Positions 54,469 to 63,105 of a DNA stretch of 64,000 nucleotides are shown one piece after another. The notes below the pieces were generated by a model. The model saw only the letters and a program-made list of their open reading frames with translations, was not told the DNA's origin and did not search any database. The first letter of the stretch is position 1; the number at the start of each line of letters is the position of its first letter. The DNA comes from Bin55 sp965220235 (GTDB lineage: Bacteria; Pseudomonadota; Gammaproteobacteria; Pseudomonadales; Azotimanducaceae). A program made the position numbers and the translations under genes. The stretch spans positions 3,410,001 through 3,474,000 of the forward strand of contig OZ244815.1 in NCBI GenBank assembly GCA_965220235.1, given 5' to 3'.

Positions 54469-54807
54469 ATGAAACTCGTTACCGCGATCATAAAGCCTCA
54501 CAAAGTAGACGAAACTCGTCAAGCACTCAACGACGTTGGTGTCACTGGAATGACGGTTACGGAAGTGAAAGGTTTTGGGCGACAAAAAGGTCATACCGAA
54601 ATGTATCGAGGGGCGGAATACGTCGTGGACTTCCTTCCGAAGGCGAAGCTCGAAATAGCACTTGATGACGATAAAGTCGACGCATGTATCGACGCACTTC
54701 GCAAAGCCGCCAACACGGGAAAGGTCGGTGATGGCAAGATATTCATTACGAGTCTTGAGGATGTTGTCCGTGTCCGCGATGGTGAGAGAGGCCCTAGCGC
54801 GCTTTAA
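54469..54807 (+). CDS. glnB: Second PII nitrogen regulatory protein (GlnB-like)
   Basis: 112-residue PII paralogue of GlnK in this window, about 73% identical by eye. Tyr51 (MYRGAEYVVDF) and the B-loop KVGDGKIFITSLEDVVRVRDGERG are intact. It follows the amtB terminator and has its own upstream region (54364-54468) in which no sigma-54 site is seen, so it may be expressed constitutively, like glnB. GlnB versus GlnK naming is inferred from context only. Confidence 0.85.
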   Translation: MKLVTAIIKPHKVDETRQALNDVGVTGMTVTEVKGFGRQKGHTEMYRGAEYVVDFLPKAKLEIALDDDKVDACIDALRKAANTGKVGDGKIFITSLEDVVRVRDGERGPSAL

Positions 54808-54893
54808 ACCCGTCCTACTCCAACACTGTCACGATGTGTGACAGTTGATCGACGACACATTCGACTGCGACACGTCGCGCGTTCATACACACC

Positions 54894-56258
54894 ATGCAAT
54901 ATGTATCCACACGAGGTGGTGTTCATCCCGTTAATTTCGAACAGGTTTTGCTTGAAGGCCAAGCGGAAGATGGCGGTCTCTTTCTCCCTGAACAATATCC
55001 CCTGCTGACGGACCGCTGGGACTCGCTAAAGGATCTGTCTTTTGGCGAGCTCGCGTACGAAATCGTCTCGCTATATGCCACCGACATAGACTCCAATGCG
55101 CTTCGCGACATACTTCGTGACGCATTCAACTCCTTCGACGAAGCCGACGTTGCGCCTTTAGTTCAGATCGACGACTTGCACATCCTCGAGCTATTTCATG
55201 GTCCAACCCTAGCATTTAAAGACGTCGCGTTACAGGTACTCGGACGACTATTTGAGCATGTGCTGAGAAAGCGGGACCAAGTTCTAAACATTCTCGGTGC
55301 TACTAGTGGCGACACGGGAAGCGCTGCAATTGCCGGCGTGCAAGGCCGTGACGGAATCGGGATCTTCATCATGTTTCCAGATGGACGCACAAGTCCGCTA
55401 CAAGAATTACAGATGACGACCGTTCGAGAAAAGAACGTTCATTGTCTCGCGATTGATGGCAGCTTCGACGACTGCCAACGAATCCTGAAGTCAATCTTCA
55501 ATGACATCGAGTTCAAGCGCCGTGTAAGTCTGGGTGCTGTTAACTCGATTAACTGGGCGCGGATCATGGTGCAGATCGTCTACTACGTGTACGCAACCCT
55601 TCGATATAACGAGCCGGTGACCTTCAGTGTACCAACAGGGAACTTCGGCAATATCCTCTCCGCTATTCTCGCCATGCGAATGGGCGCGCCCATTCGTCGC
55701 TTGATACTCGGTACGAACGAAAATGACATCCTTGCAAGGTTTTTCGCCAGCGGCGAATACACGCGCGGCAAAGTTCAACAAACGCTCAGTCCATCCATGG
55801 ACATTCAGGTCGCTAGTAATTTAGAGAGATTCATTTACCTGTATTTGGACGGCGACGCAGCGAAACTAATCAGATTTATGGAAGAGTTCGCAAAGCGTGA
55901 TCGTGCTGTGTTACGTCAAAACGGGGAAGTTGACGCCACTATCAACGCACAACGTGTGAACACTGATGAAACGGTCGCAACCATCCGTAAAACCTGGGAG
56001 CAATTTGGCTACCTTGTCGATCCACATACGGCCGTGGGTGTTGCCGCCGCGACACAAGCGCATTTGGAAGGACCGGTAATCTGCCTAGCTACAGCGCATC
56101 CTGCCAAATTCCCCGACGCAGTCAACCAGGCTATCGGTAGAACAGTGGCAAGTCATCCGCGTCTTGATGAACTCCAGCGGCAGAATGCGCGAAAAATAAG
56201 GCTACCGGCTGACCAAAGTAAAGTTCGAGATTACCTTGACCAACACGTGATCTCATAA
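54894..56258 (+). CDS. thrC: Threonine synthase
   Basis: PLP enzyme converting O-phosphohomoserine to threonine, 454 residues. The PLP lysine is Lys109 in PTLAFKDVALQ; MQYVSTRGGVHPVNFEQVLLEG and LGATSGDTGSAAI are signature segments. It follows glnB by 86 bp and converges on the xerC operon. hom/thrB are not in the window. Confidence 0.96.
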   Translation: MQYVSTRGGVHPVNFEQVLLEGQAEDGGLFLPEQYPLLTDRWDSLKDLSFGELAYEIVSLYATDIDSNALRDILRDAFNSFDEADVAPLVQIDDLHILELFHGPTLAFKDVALQVLGRLFEHVLRKRDQVLNILGATSGDTGSAAIAGVQGRDGIGIFIMFPDGRTSPLQELQMTTVREKNVHCLAIDGSFDDCQRILKSIFNDIEFKRRVSLGAVNSINWARIMVQIVYYVYATLRYNEPVTFSVPTGNFGNILSAILAMRMGAPIRRLILGTNENDILARFFASGEYTRGKVQQTLSPSMDIQVASNLERFIYLYLDGDAAKLIRFMEEFAKRDRAVLRQNGEVDATINAQRVNTDETVATIRKTWEQFGYLVDPHTAVGVAAATQAHLEGPVICLATAHPAKFPDAVNQAIGRTVASHPRLDELQRQNARKIRLPADQSKVRDYLDQHVIS

Positions 56259-56275
56259 TCGACGCACGTTCGCGC

Positions 56276-56980
56276 TCAATCCACTCCCGTTTCGATTTTT
56301 TGAATCGCTTCGCGAACATCAACCAGTCGGTGCACGACGGCCGTCGCGTCGTTCTCAATCAGTTCGCGCTCGTGATTCAACCAAACACTCTTCATTCCTG
56401 CGTTTGTTGCGCCTTGAACGTCATCGCGCAAGCTATCGCCCACGTGTATCGCACGCGAAGGTTCAGATACGCCACCTAGCTCAAGCGCGACGTCAAAAAT
56501 CTCGATTGAAGGCTTTGCAGCTCCCGCATTTTCAGCGCTAACGTTAAACGTAAAAAACTGACTTATCGAAGTTTGCGATACGTCAGAATTGCCGTTTGTT
56601 ATCGACGCGAGCTGATAAGAGTCACTTAGTTGTGCTAAAAGGCGCTCCGCTTCCGGATACGGCGCAACTTGACAACGCCAATGAATAAAAACAGCGAACG
56701 CTTCACGCGCAAGGCGTTGAGCTTCAAAGACCGTTCTACCAGCCTCTTTAAAACAACGCTGCATAAAAGCAATGCGAAAAGCACTCACATCGTGAGCTAT
56801 TTGCGGACTCTCGCGTCTAACCGTATCGCTTAGTTCTTTAAGGCGCTCAGTACTCAGCGATGAGTACTCCGGAACCTGCTCCTCTATCCATGCGTTTGTT
56901 TTTTCAGTCGCGCGAAGAAGGACCTCGTGGGACTCCCATAGCGTGTTGTCAAGATCGAACGTAACAAGCTCGATGTTCAC
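56276..56980 (-). CDS. yigB: HAD-family hydrolase YigB
   Basis: HAD phosphatase of 234 residues. Motif I is VTFDLDNTLW (Asp9 nucleophile, Asp11), motif II SITNGN, and the last motif HVGDSLRDDVQGATNAG. YigB homologues dephosphorylate FMN and small sugar phosphates. The ATG overlaps the xerC stop by 4 bp. The order dapF-DUF484-xerC-yigB is the standard gammaproteobacterial arrangement, which backs the symbol. Confidence 0.88.
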   Translation of the reverse strand: MNIELVTFDLDNTLWESHEVLLRATEKTNAWIEEQVPEYSSLSTERLKELSDTVRRESPQIAHDVSAFRIAFMQRCFKEAGRTVFEAQRLAREAFAVFIHWRCQVAPYPEAERLLAQLSDSYQLASITNGNSDVSQTSISQFFTFNVSAENAGAAKPSIEIFDVALELGGVSEPSRAIHVGDSLRDDVQGATNAGMKSVWLNHERELIENDATAVVHRLVDVREAIQKIETGVD

Positions 56981-57861
56981 GGTTGGCGCTTTGCTCGTGG
57001 GTGAGCTCGCTCGTAGACTTTCGCTAGATAACCTGAATCGAGGTGCGTGTAGACCTGCGTCGTACTTATATTCTCATGACCTAACAATTCTTGAACAGCA
57101 CGTAAATCGCCACTACTTTCCAATAGATGTGTAGCGAAGCTGTGACGCAGCATGTGAGGATGTAGACCGCTCGATCCAAGCTCCTTGACACCATAACGCT
57201 TTAACCTCGTCTGCACCGAGCGCGGTGACAAACGTTTTCCTTTCAAGGTTGTAAAGAGTGGATCGCTCATTTCAAACGGACCACGTGTGGCGAGCCAGTC
57301 ATGGATTGCTTTGTTCGCAGCCCTTCCAATCGGTGCAAAACGCGCCTTGTTTCCCTTTCCAATAACGTGCACTAGCCCTTCGTTTAAATCAACATCCTTA
57401 ATGTCGATTCCGACCAGTTCCTGCAATCTAATCCCGCCTGAATACATGAGTTCAAACATCGCACGATCCCGTTTCTCTAGCGGGGTCTTCGGTTCTACAT
57501 CTAGCAAGTAATTGACTTGATCGACATCCAGCGTTTTCGGTAGACGCGATTTACCTTTTGGATTACGGATCACTGCTGCTGGATTTACAGTACACAATCC
57601 TTCACGTATGGCGTAGCGGTAAAACGAACGCAAACACGATAAAACACGACTAATAGAACTCGCTGCCAGTCCTTTCTGATTTAGTCGGGCAATAAATCTC
57701 TTGACACTATTGGGAGTAGCGGAAAGTATGTCGTCTTGCTCGGCACAAAAAAGTCTCAAATCCCGTTCGTAAGCCGAGAGCGTGGCAATCGAATATTCCT
57801 TTTCGATTCTCAGGTACGTCAGGAATTCCTCGCCGACTTTCGGCAAGGCAAGGTTCTTCAT
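56977..57861 (-). CDS. xerC: Site-specific tyrosine recombinase XerC
   Basis: 294-residue chromosome-dimer-resolution recombinase that works with XerD at dif. The catalytic set is complete: Arg145, Lys169, His236, Arg239, His262 and Tyr271. The frame extends to 57933, but ATG 57861 forms an ATGA overlap with the DUF484 stop and matches the family length, so it was chosen. Chromosomal context rules out an integron or phage integrase. Confidence 0.95.
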   Translation of the reverse strand: MKNLALPKVGEEFLTYLRIEKEYSIATLSAYERDLRLFCAEQDDILSATPNSVKRFIARLNQKGLAASSISRVLSCLRSFYRYAIREGLCTVNPAAVIRNPKGKSRLPKTLDVDQVNYLLDVEPKTPLEKRDRAMFELMYSGGIRLQELVGIDIKDVDLNEGLVHVIGKGNKARFAPIGRAANKAIHDWLATRGPFEMSDPLFTTLKGKRLSPRSVQTRLKRYGVKELGSSGLHPHMLRHSFATHLLESSGDLRAVQELLGHENISTTQVYTHLDSGYLAKVYERAHPRAKRQP

Positions 57862-58490
57862 GGCGCAGATTTGAGTGAATCTTGATTTAGCGAATAGGTG
57901 TTCGACGCGGTCAATATTCGATATGCCGAACAAGCCAATGTCGCACCTAGAAAGTCCAGGTATAGCGTTCCCACGTCATTAGAGAAGAAATCCGGGTCTA
58001 CCGCGCCAATCACTAGAACGCCTCTTAGGGAACGATGAGATACAGGAATTTGCGCGATGGAGGCTGGGTCGCCTACTTCGATATTGAGAAGATCGCGGTA
58101 GGTCTCTGCACGGCACGCTTCACACTTAGTAGACGACAATCCTGCAAGTGATTCGTTCAAAGACGCCTCAAGCGTACTAAGAGCACAAATGTGCTTTGTG
58201 CCAATTAACGCGTGTTCGGGTTGTACAACGTAGAAACGTGCGTGATCTGCAGATCTCTCGATCATCGCGCCGCCTACCGCACGGTCGAGATCATCCACCG
58301 TATCACACTCTTGAAGCGTCAGCGAGATATCTGCGATGATTTTGAAGCTCTGCTCGTTTTCGTTGAATATCTCCGTTACATTCTGCAAACGCTCTCGTAG
58401 ATCGGCAATTTCTGCGCGCAGCTCTGGTAACCGCACGTCCGTTAGTGAAACAACGTTGCGTTCTTTTTTAGTCAAACTGTATCTCTCCAT
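57858..58490 (-). CDS. DUF484 family protein
   Basis: 210-residue cytoplasmic protein with an N-terminal coiled coil (LPELRAEIADLRERLQNVTEIFNENEQSF) and a GAF-like C-terminal half. It is a conserved operon partner of dapF and xerC in Gammaproteobacteria; function unknown. ATG 58490 overlaps the dapF 3' end by 23 bp, and the stop overlaps the xerC ATG. Confidence 0.87.
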   Translation of the reverse strand: MERYSLTKKERNVVSLTDVRLPELRAEIADLRERLQNVTEIFNENEQSFKIIADISLTLQECDTVDDLDRAVGGAMIERSADHARFYVVQPEHALIGTKHICALSTLEASLNESLAGLSSTKCEACRAETYRDLLNIEVGDPASIAQIPVSHRSLRGVLVIGAVDPDFFSNDVGTLYLDFLGATLACSAYRILTASNTYSLNQDSLKSAP

Positions 58491-59319
58491 CAAATACCCA
58501 TGAGGTTGAGGCTGTCAATGAGATCGGTCGATCTACTTCGGGCCAGTCCACTAACACTGTACCGCCTACCTGATGAACTGAAACCCGACTATCAACTCGT
58601 CCGGCAAGTCTCGCTGCGGCCACTGCTGCACAGGCACCCGTCCCACACGCCATAGTCTCACCAACCCCTCGCTCAAAAACACGGAGGCGAATATGACCAC
58701 GATCAAGTATCTGTACGAATTCCACGTTTACGGAATCTGGGAATCGTTCATGAGCCTGAATCGCATCCGAGACCGCTTCGAAGTCGACTTCACAAGCTTT
58801 CGCGACGAATACGACAGCGTGGGGATTTCCCATCCCTATTGGAATGATTCGAATCGTTGGCGCTGAATCAATTCCTAGATTGATTTCATATTCGAGCTGA
58901 GGAGACTCAGTAACAAATGGCACAACGGGCGGTTCGGTTGTTGGTATCCCGAGTTCCGCACTCACCTTCGTACCGCCATCGGCGTCAGCGCTCTGAACGG
59001 TTGCATTAACCAAGCCCCCGAGTGTCTTGAATGCAATCGTCGAATCTGAACTTAGTTTCTGCTCCCTAACATATCGTGCTACGCACAGTGTGCCGTTTCC
59101 GCATTGTTTAGCCGAATTACCGTCGCTGTTGTAAATCGCCAATTCGAAGTCGGCACTATCCTCATTGCTGGTTTTGATATGTAGTAGCTGGTCGAACCCG
59201 ATCCCTCTATGGCGATCCCCGGCGAAACGAACCCATTCGCTTTCTAGCTCGATCTCTTGTGATATCCCATCGATAACCAGGAAATCATTCCCCAACGCGT
59301 GCATTTTCGTGAACTTCAC
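58468..59319 (-). CDS. dapF: Diaminopimelate epimerase
   Basis: Cofactor-free racemase making meso-DAP for lysine and peptidoglycan. 283 residues. The catalytic cysteine pair is Cys73 (KQCGNGTLC) and Cys225 (ACGTGACAAV). MHALGNDFLVID and IGMGNPHAVVFV are conserved. It sits 10 bp after lysA and overlaps DUF484. Confidence 0.96.
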   Translation of the reverse strand: MKFTKMHALGNDFLVIDGISQEIELESEWVRFAGDRHRGIGFDQLLHIKTSNEDSADFELAIYNSDGNSAKQCGNGTLCVARYVREQKLSSDSTIAFKTLGGLVNATVQSADADGGTKVSAELGIPTTEPPVVPFVTESPQLEYEINLGIDSAPTIRIIPIGMGNPHAVVFVAKACEVDFEAVSDAIQAHERFPDSVNVEFVQILDRGHIRLRVFERGVGETMACGTGACAAVAAARLAGRVDSRVSVHQVGGTVLVDWPEVDRPISLTASTSWVFDGEIQFD

Positions 59320-59329
59320 GTTAGAAAAC

Positions 59330-60580
59330 TCAACCTAACTCGAGACTTAGTAAGTCAGCCATTGATTCACGACGACGCGTTACTTCCCAAACATCGCCTT
59401 CCACGATGACCTCTGCAGGTCTCAAACGCGAGTTGTAGTTCGAACTCATCACGAAACCATACGCACCGACATCGCGGATTGCTAACAGGTCACCTTCTTG
59501 GAGCGCCAACGACCGCACTTTCGCAAGAAAATCTCCGGTTTCACATATGGGTCCGACAATATTCCATTCGCGTTCTTCGCCTTCAGTCTCCGTGACTTTT
59601 TCAACGTCATGAAACGCTTCATATAACGCAGGTCTAATCAAGTCGTTCATCGCTGCATCGACGATGCAAAAATCGGGATAACCCGGTATTGCTGCTAGCT
59701 TTAGATATTCCACGCGTGTCAATAGAACGCCCGAAGATCCGATCAAGGAACGCCCCGGCTCAACGTCCAATTCAATCTCCTGAAGGGGGCGTTGTGCGAG
59801 CAACTCTCCTAATTCAGCAAAAGAAAACGGTTCCTCTTCTCGGTACCTAATCCCAAAGCCACCACCTATATCAATCACTGAGCAACCAACCTTGGCTTCA
59901 AGAAGTCGAGATCGAAGTTCAAGTACGGCGTCCAGCGAGTCTGCGTAGGGTTCAAGTTCTGTCAGCTGTGATCCGATGTGATAGGCGAGACCTTTGAAGT
60001 GCAGATGCGGCATGTCACGAGAAATCGCGACCGCTAATGAGAATGCATCGTTCTCCGGCATGCCGAACTTATTCTCACGCATACCTGTAGCGATGTATGG
60101 GTGCGTATCAACATCGATATCAGGATTTACACGTATGGCGACGGGTGCCGTTAGCCCTAATCGTTCGGCAATCTCTTCTATGCGATGAGCTTCTGCGACA
60201 CTTTCAACATTGAAACAACCAATACCTGTCTTCAATGCAAAACTCACTTCCTGACGTGTCTTGCCGACCCCAGAAAATACGACATCAGCAGGATTAGCCC
60301 CTGCTCGAATGACACGCTCTAGCTCTCCTCCCGATACGATATCGAACCCAGCACCAAGTTCGACCATGCGTCTCAACACCTCGAGATTCGAGTTTGCCTT
60401 AACTGCATAACGGATTCGAGCATTGATCGATCCAAGTGCACGCTCAAGTTCTCGATATCGAGCTGTGACGTCGGACCAGGTGTATACGTAACAAGGGGTT
60501 CCTACCTGTGTCGCGATAGCGCTTAAGGGGATATCGTCAGCGCATAACACGCCTTCTTTACGCAGGTAAGGCAATTTCAA
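59330..60580 (-). CDS. lysA: Diaminopimelate decarboxylase
   Basis: PLP-dependent enzyme making lysine from meso-DAP. 416 residues. The PLP lysine is Lys61 in RYAVKANSN; CSVIDIGGGFGIRY and CETGDFLAK complete the active site. No ATG fits: the start is TTG 60580 or TTG 60574, the latter having AAGGGA at a better spacing of 7 nt. First gene of the lysA-dapF-DUF484-xerC-yigB operon. The small lipoprotein gene often upstream of lysA was not found. Confidence 0.95.
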   Translation of the reverse strand: MKLPYLRKEGVLCADDIPLSAIATQVGTPCYVYTWSDVTARYRELERALGSINARIRYAVKANSNLEVLRRMVELGAGFDIVSGGELERVIRAGANPADVVFSGVGKTRQEVSFALKTGIGCFNVESVAEAHRIEEIAERLGLTAPVAIRVNPDIDVDTHPYIATGMRENKFGMPENDAFSLAVAISRDMPHLHFKGLAYHIGSQLTELEPYADSLDAVLELRSRLLEAKVGCSVIDIGGGFGIRYREEEPFSFAELGELLAQRPLQEIELDVEPGRSLIGSSGVLLTRVEYLKLAAIPGYPDFCIVDAAMNDLIRPALYEAFHDVEKVTETEGEEREWNIVGPICETGDFLAKVRSLALQEGDLLAIRDVGAYGFVMSSNYNSRLRPAEVIVEGDVWEVTRRRESMADLLSLELG

Positions 60581-60634
60581 GTCCCTTTGTCATGCCTTGG
60601 CGGGGAAAACCGCAAATGCAAGTATAAGAGCCCT

Positions 60635-60650
60635 GTGGAGATCACTCCAC
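60635..60650. promoter_or_regulatory. Inverted repeat between divergent lysA and APC permease
   Basis: GTGGAG-ATCA-CTCCAC is a perfect 6-bp inverted repeat in the 118-bp divergent gap. It may be an operator shared by lysA and the permease. TATAAG at 60623-60628 is a possible -10. Confidence 0.4.
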
Positions 60651-60698
60651 CACTAGCTCAGACACAAATATCGTAACGGATCGATAACCTAATCAAAA

Positions 60699-62030
60699 AT
60701 GAAACAACGCTTTGGAACCGCAACTGCCTTCGCGATCGTTGTTGGCAGCATGGTTGGAACAGGTGTATTTACAAGTTTAGGGTTCCAGCTCGCGGAATTC
60801 GAATCAGGATTTGCCCTCATGTTTCTGTGGGTACTAGGTGGAATATGTGCATTCTGTGGCGCGGTCTGCTATTGCGAACTAGCCGCCGCGATCCCGCGCT
60901 CAGGTGGGGAATACACATTCCTCGGAGAAGCGTTTCATCCCTCTGTCGGATTCATCGCTGGATGGATTTCTTTCACTATCGGATTCTCGGCTCCAGCCGC
61001 GCTCGTCGCAATGACGTTTGGCGCATACTTGGAAGCCAGTATTAGTTGGATAGATTCGACGCTAGCAGGTATAGGACTAATTCTCGTTGTTACACTGCTT
61101 CATGCCTATAGCCATCAATCAAGTGGTGGCTTTCAAACTTCGTTTACTTTCGTAAAAATCGCGCTCATCTTACTGTTCTGTGGTGCTGCGGCTGTATTCG
61201 TTGCAGAACCGCAGCAAGTCTCATTTCTACCGCAATGGAGCGATTTTGGCGTTGTTGCAAGCGGCGGATTCGCGGTGTCGCTTATATACGTCAATTACGC
61301 GTACGCCGGATGGAACGCGACGACCTATGTGATCGAAGAGTTCAATCAACCCACCCGCGCCATCAATCGCGCGCTTATGGCTGGTACCGGCACAGTTCTG
61401 GTGTTGTATCTGCTCTTAAATGGCACCTTCCTCACTCTCGCACCAGCGGACGCGATGAAAGGAAAAGAAGAGGTCGGATTTGTCGCAGCTAAATTCGCGT
61501 TCGGGGACATCGGTGCGCAACTCATGTCGCTCATGCTCGCCATCATCCTTGTGTCAACACTTAGCGCAATGATTCTCGCCGGTCCAAGGGTGTTGTCTCG
61601 AATCGGGAACGACTATCCGGTACTTGGATGGCTGGGGCGAACCAACCGACATGAGGTTCCTGCCATCGCGATAACCATTCAATCAACGCTTGCGATCGTT
61701 TTTATCTTGACAGGGACATTTGATTCCATTCTCGTTTTCGCGGGGCTTTTACTTGGTGTTAGCGCATTCAGTACCGTGACCGCGTCGATGTGGATGCGCA
61801 TACAACACGGTAAACCTGCGGCGTATCGCATGCCTTTCTACCCATTCCCGCCACTCGCGTTCCTGTTAGTCACAGGTTGGGCGATCACATATACGTTTGT
61901 GGAACGTGCCATAGAAGGCGTCTTTGCCGCCGGTATGATCGTTACAGGATTGAGCCTGTATGGCTTGGTCACACTGTTCAATAAACGTAAGTTCCGTGAT
62001 GGTGAAAAAATGCCCGAACCCGATCGATAG
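60699..62030 (+). CDS. APC-superfamily amino acid permease
   Basis: 443-residue membrane protein with about 12 helices. VVGSMVGTGVFTSLG is the conserved TM1 region of APC transporters, and AAIPRSGGEYTFLGEAF the TM3 loop. The TM6-8 core FAVSLIYVNYAYAGWNATTYVIEEFNQPTRAI is also typical. The substrate is unknown; divergence from lysA makes lysine or a related amino acid possible. ATG at 60699. Confidence 0.88.
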   Translation: MKQRFGTATAFAIVVGSMVGTGVFTSLGFQLAEFESGFALMFLWVLGGICAFCGAVCYCELAAAIPRSGGEYTFLGEAFHPSVGFIAGWISFTIGFSAPAALVAMTFGAYLEASISWIDSTLAGIGLILVVTLLHAYSHQSSGGFQTSFTFVKIALILLFCGAAAVFVAEPQQVSFLPQWSDFGVVASGGFAVSLIYVNYAYAGWNATTYVIEEFNQPTRAINRALMAGTGTVLVLYLLLNGTFLTLAPADAMKGKEEVGFVAAKFAFGDIGAQLMSLMLAIILVSTLSAMILAGPRVLSRIGNDYPVLGWLGRTNRHEVPAIAITIQSTLAIVFILTGTFDSILVFAGLLLGVSAFSTVTASMWMRIQHGKPAAYRMPFYPFPPLAFLLVTGWAITYTFVERAIEGVFAAGMIVTGLSLYGLVTLFNKRKFRDGEKMPEPDR

Positions 62031-62182
62031 AACACATTTCACAGTGTGTCTAATTGCCGAACCTTGCCTCTGTTAATTTGGCTTTTGCTAACTAGCCATT
62101 CCAGTGTTGCGTCTATAGTGGAGAGACAGGAAAACTAAACGCTAATGCTAAAATTCAATTTCAAGGAGCGGAGCCAACCTCA

Positions 62183-62509
62183 ATGAACGACAAAATACGG
62201 CACGTCACCGATGAAACGTGGGACGATGAAATCCTAAAGTCGGAGAGTCCTGTATTAGTCGATTATTGGGCGGAGTGGTGTGGTCCATGCAAAATGATCG
62301 CACCGATTCTCGATGAAATCGCAGACGAATATAGTGATCGGTTGAAAATCTACAAGATGGACATCGACGAGAATACGGAAACGCCGCCGAAATACGGCGT
62401 GCGCGGTATTCCTACGCTTATGCTATTTAAGTCTGGACAAATGGAAGCCGCCAAAATCGGCGTTTTGCCGAAGAAACAACTCACCGCATTTCTTGATCAG
62501 TTTGTTTGA
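62183..62509 (+). CDS. trxA: Thioredoxin
   Basis: 108-residue disulfide reductant. The active site is WCGPCK (Cys33/Cys36) and the cis-proline loop RGIPTL. AAGGAGCGGAG upstream sets ATG 62183. rho, the common downstream neighbour, is not present; a STAS protein follows instead. Confidence 0.95.
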   Translation: MNDKIRHVTDETWDDEILKSESPVLVDYWAEWCGPCKMIAPILDEIADEYSDRLKIYKMDIDENTETPPKYGVRGIPTLMLFKSGQMEAAKIGVLPKKQLTAFLDQFV

Positions 62510-62555
62510 TTTCTAGAAATTCGCCCCTATTGCTTTAGTCTCGGAGTACTTTCGC

Positions 62556-62909
62556 ATTTCACAAGGATTTGACTTAGAGAGCGATCGCGACGGTGATGCG
62601 CTGGTAGTGTCAGTGTCCGGCCGCGTGGACGGAACAAATGCGCAGAGCTTCGATAGCTCCCTCGACGAAGTTATCGAGGAATCCGTCAGCGCTGTCGTTC
62701 TGGATTTGGCCGGACTGGCTTACATGAGTAGTGCCGGTCTTCGCAGTATTCTTATGACCGCGAAGCGTTTACAGTCACGAAAGGCAAACCTAGCAATTTG
62801 CAGCCTGCGTCCTACGATTAACGAGATATTTCAGATAGCGGGATTCGACCGTATTCTGGACGTCTGTGAGAACCGCACTGACGCTGTGGCAAAAGTTACC
62901 GCCTCATAA
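62556..62909 (+). CDS. STAS-domain anti-sigma-antagonist-like protein, probable ATT start
   Basis: SpoIIAA/RsbV-type protein. The core DLAGLAYMSSAGLRSILM includes the serine that partner kinases phosphorylate in homologues. The first standard start, GTG 62607, would cut off the first beta strand; the frame upstream reads GFDLESDRDGDALVVSVSGRVDG, as STAS domains do, and contains no ATG, GTG or TTG back to the stop at 62514. ATT 62556 has GGAG at 62543-62546, 9 nt away, so I infer an ATT start (117 residues). No adjacent anti-sigma kinase. The rest of the gap to 63105 shows no gene; it contains the palindrome ACGCTAGCGT. Confidence 0.75.
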   Translation: MSQGFDLESDRDGDALVVSVSGRVDGTNAQSFDSSLDEVIEESVSAVVLDLAGLAYMSSAGLRSILMTAKRLQSRKANLAICSLRPTINEIFQIAGFDRILDVCENRTDAVAKVTAS

Positions 62910-63105
62910 ACGCTAGCGTCTTAATGACGTAGAGTTAGGTTTTTAAAACTGCCGGTTTTGCGCAGTGCGTTTCGTTATTCCGACATTGTCTCATCGCGAT
63001 GTTGGCGCCATGATATGTATGCCTGCCGAATTCTGGTTCCTTTACCCGCGGCGTCGCTTAACGAATTCCTACGAGTCGCAAGTTGCATCGTCGCAAGACT
63101 CTCGC

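Noticed and set aside
56977..57861. Tyrosine recombinase as a mobile-element integrase
   Set aside because: Its place in lysA-dapF-DUF484-xerC-yigB and full XerC motifs identify the housekeeping recombinase.
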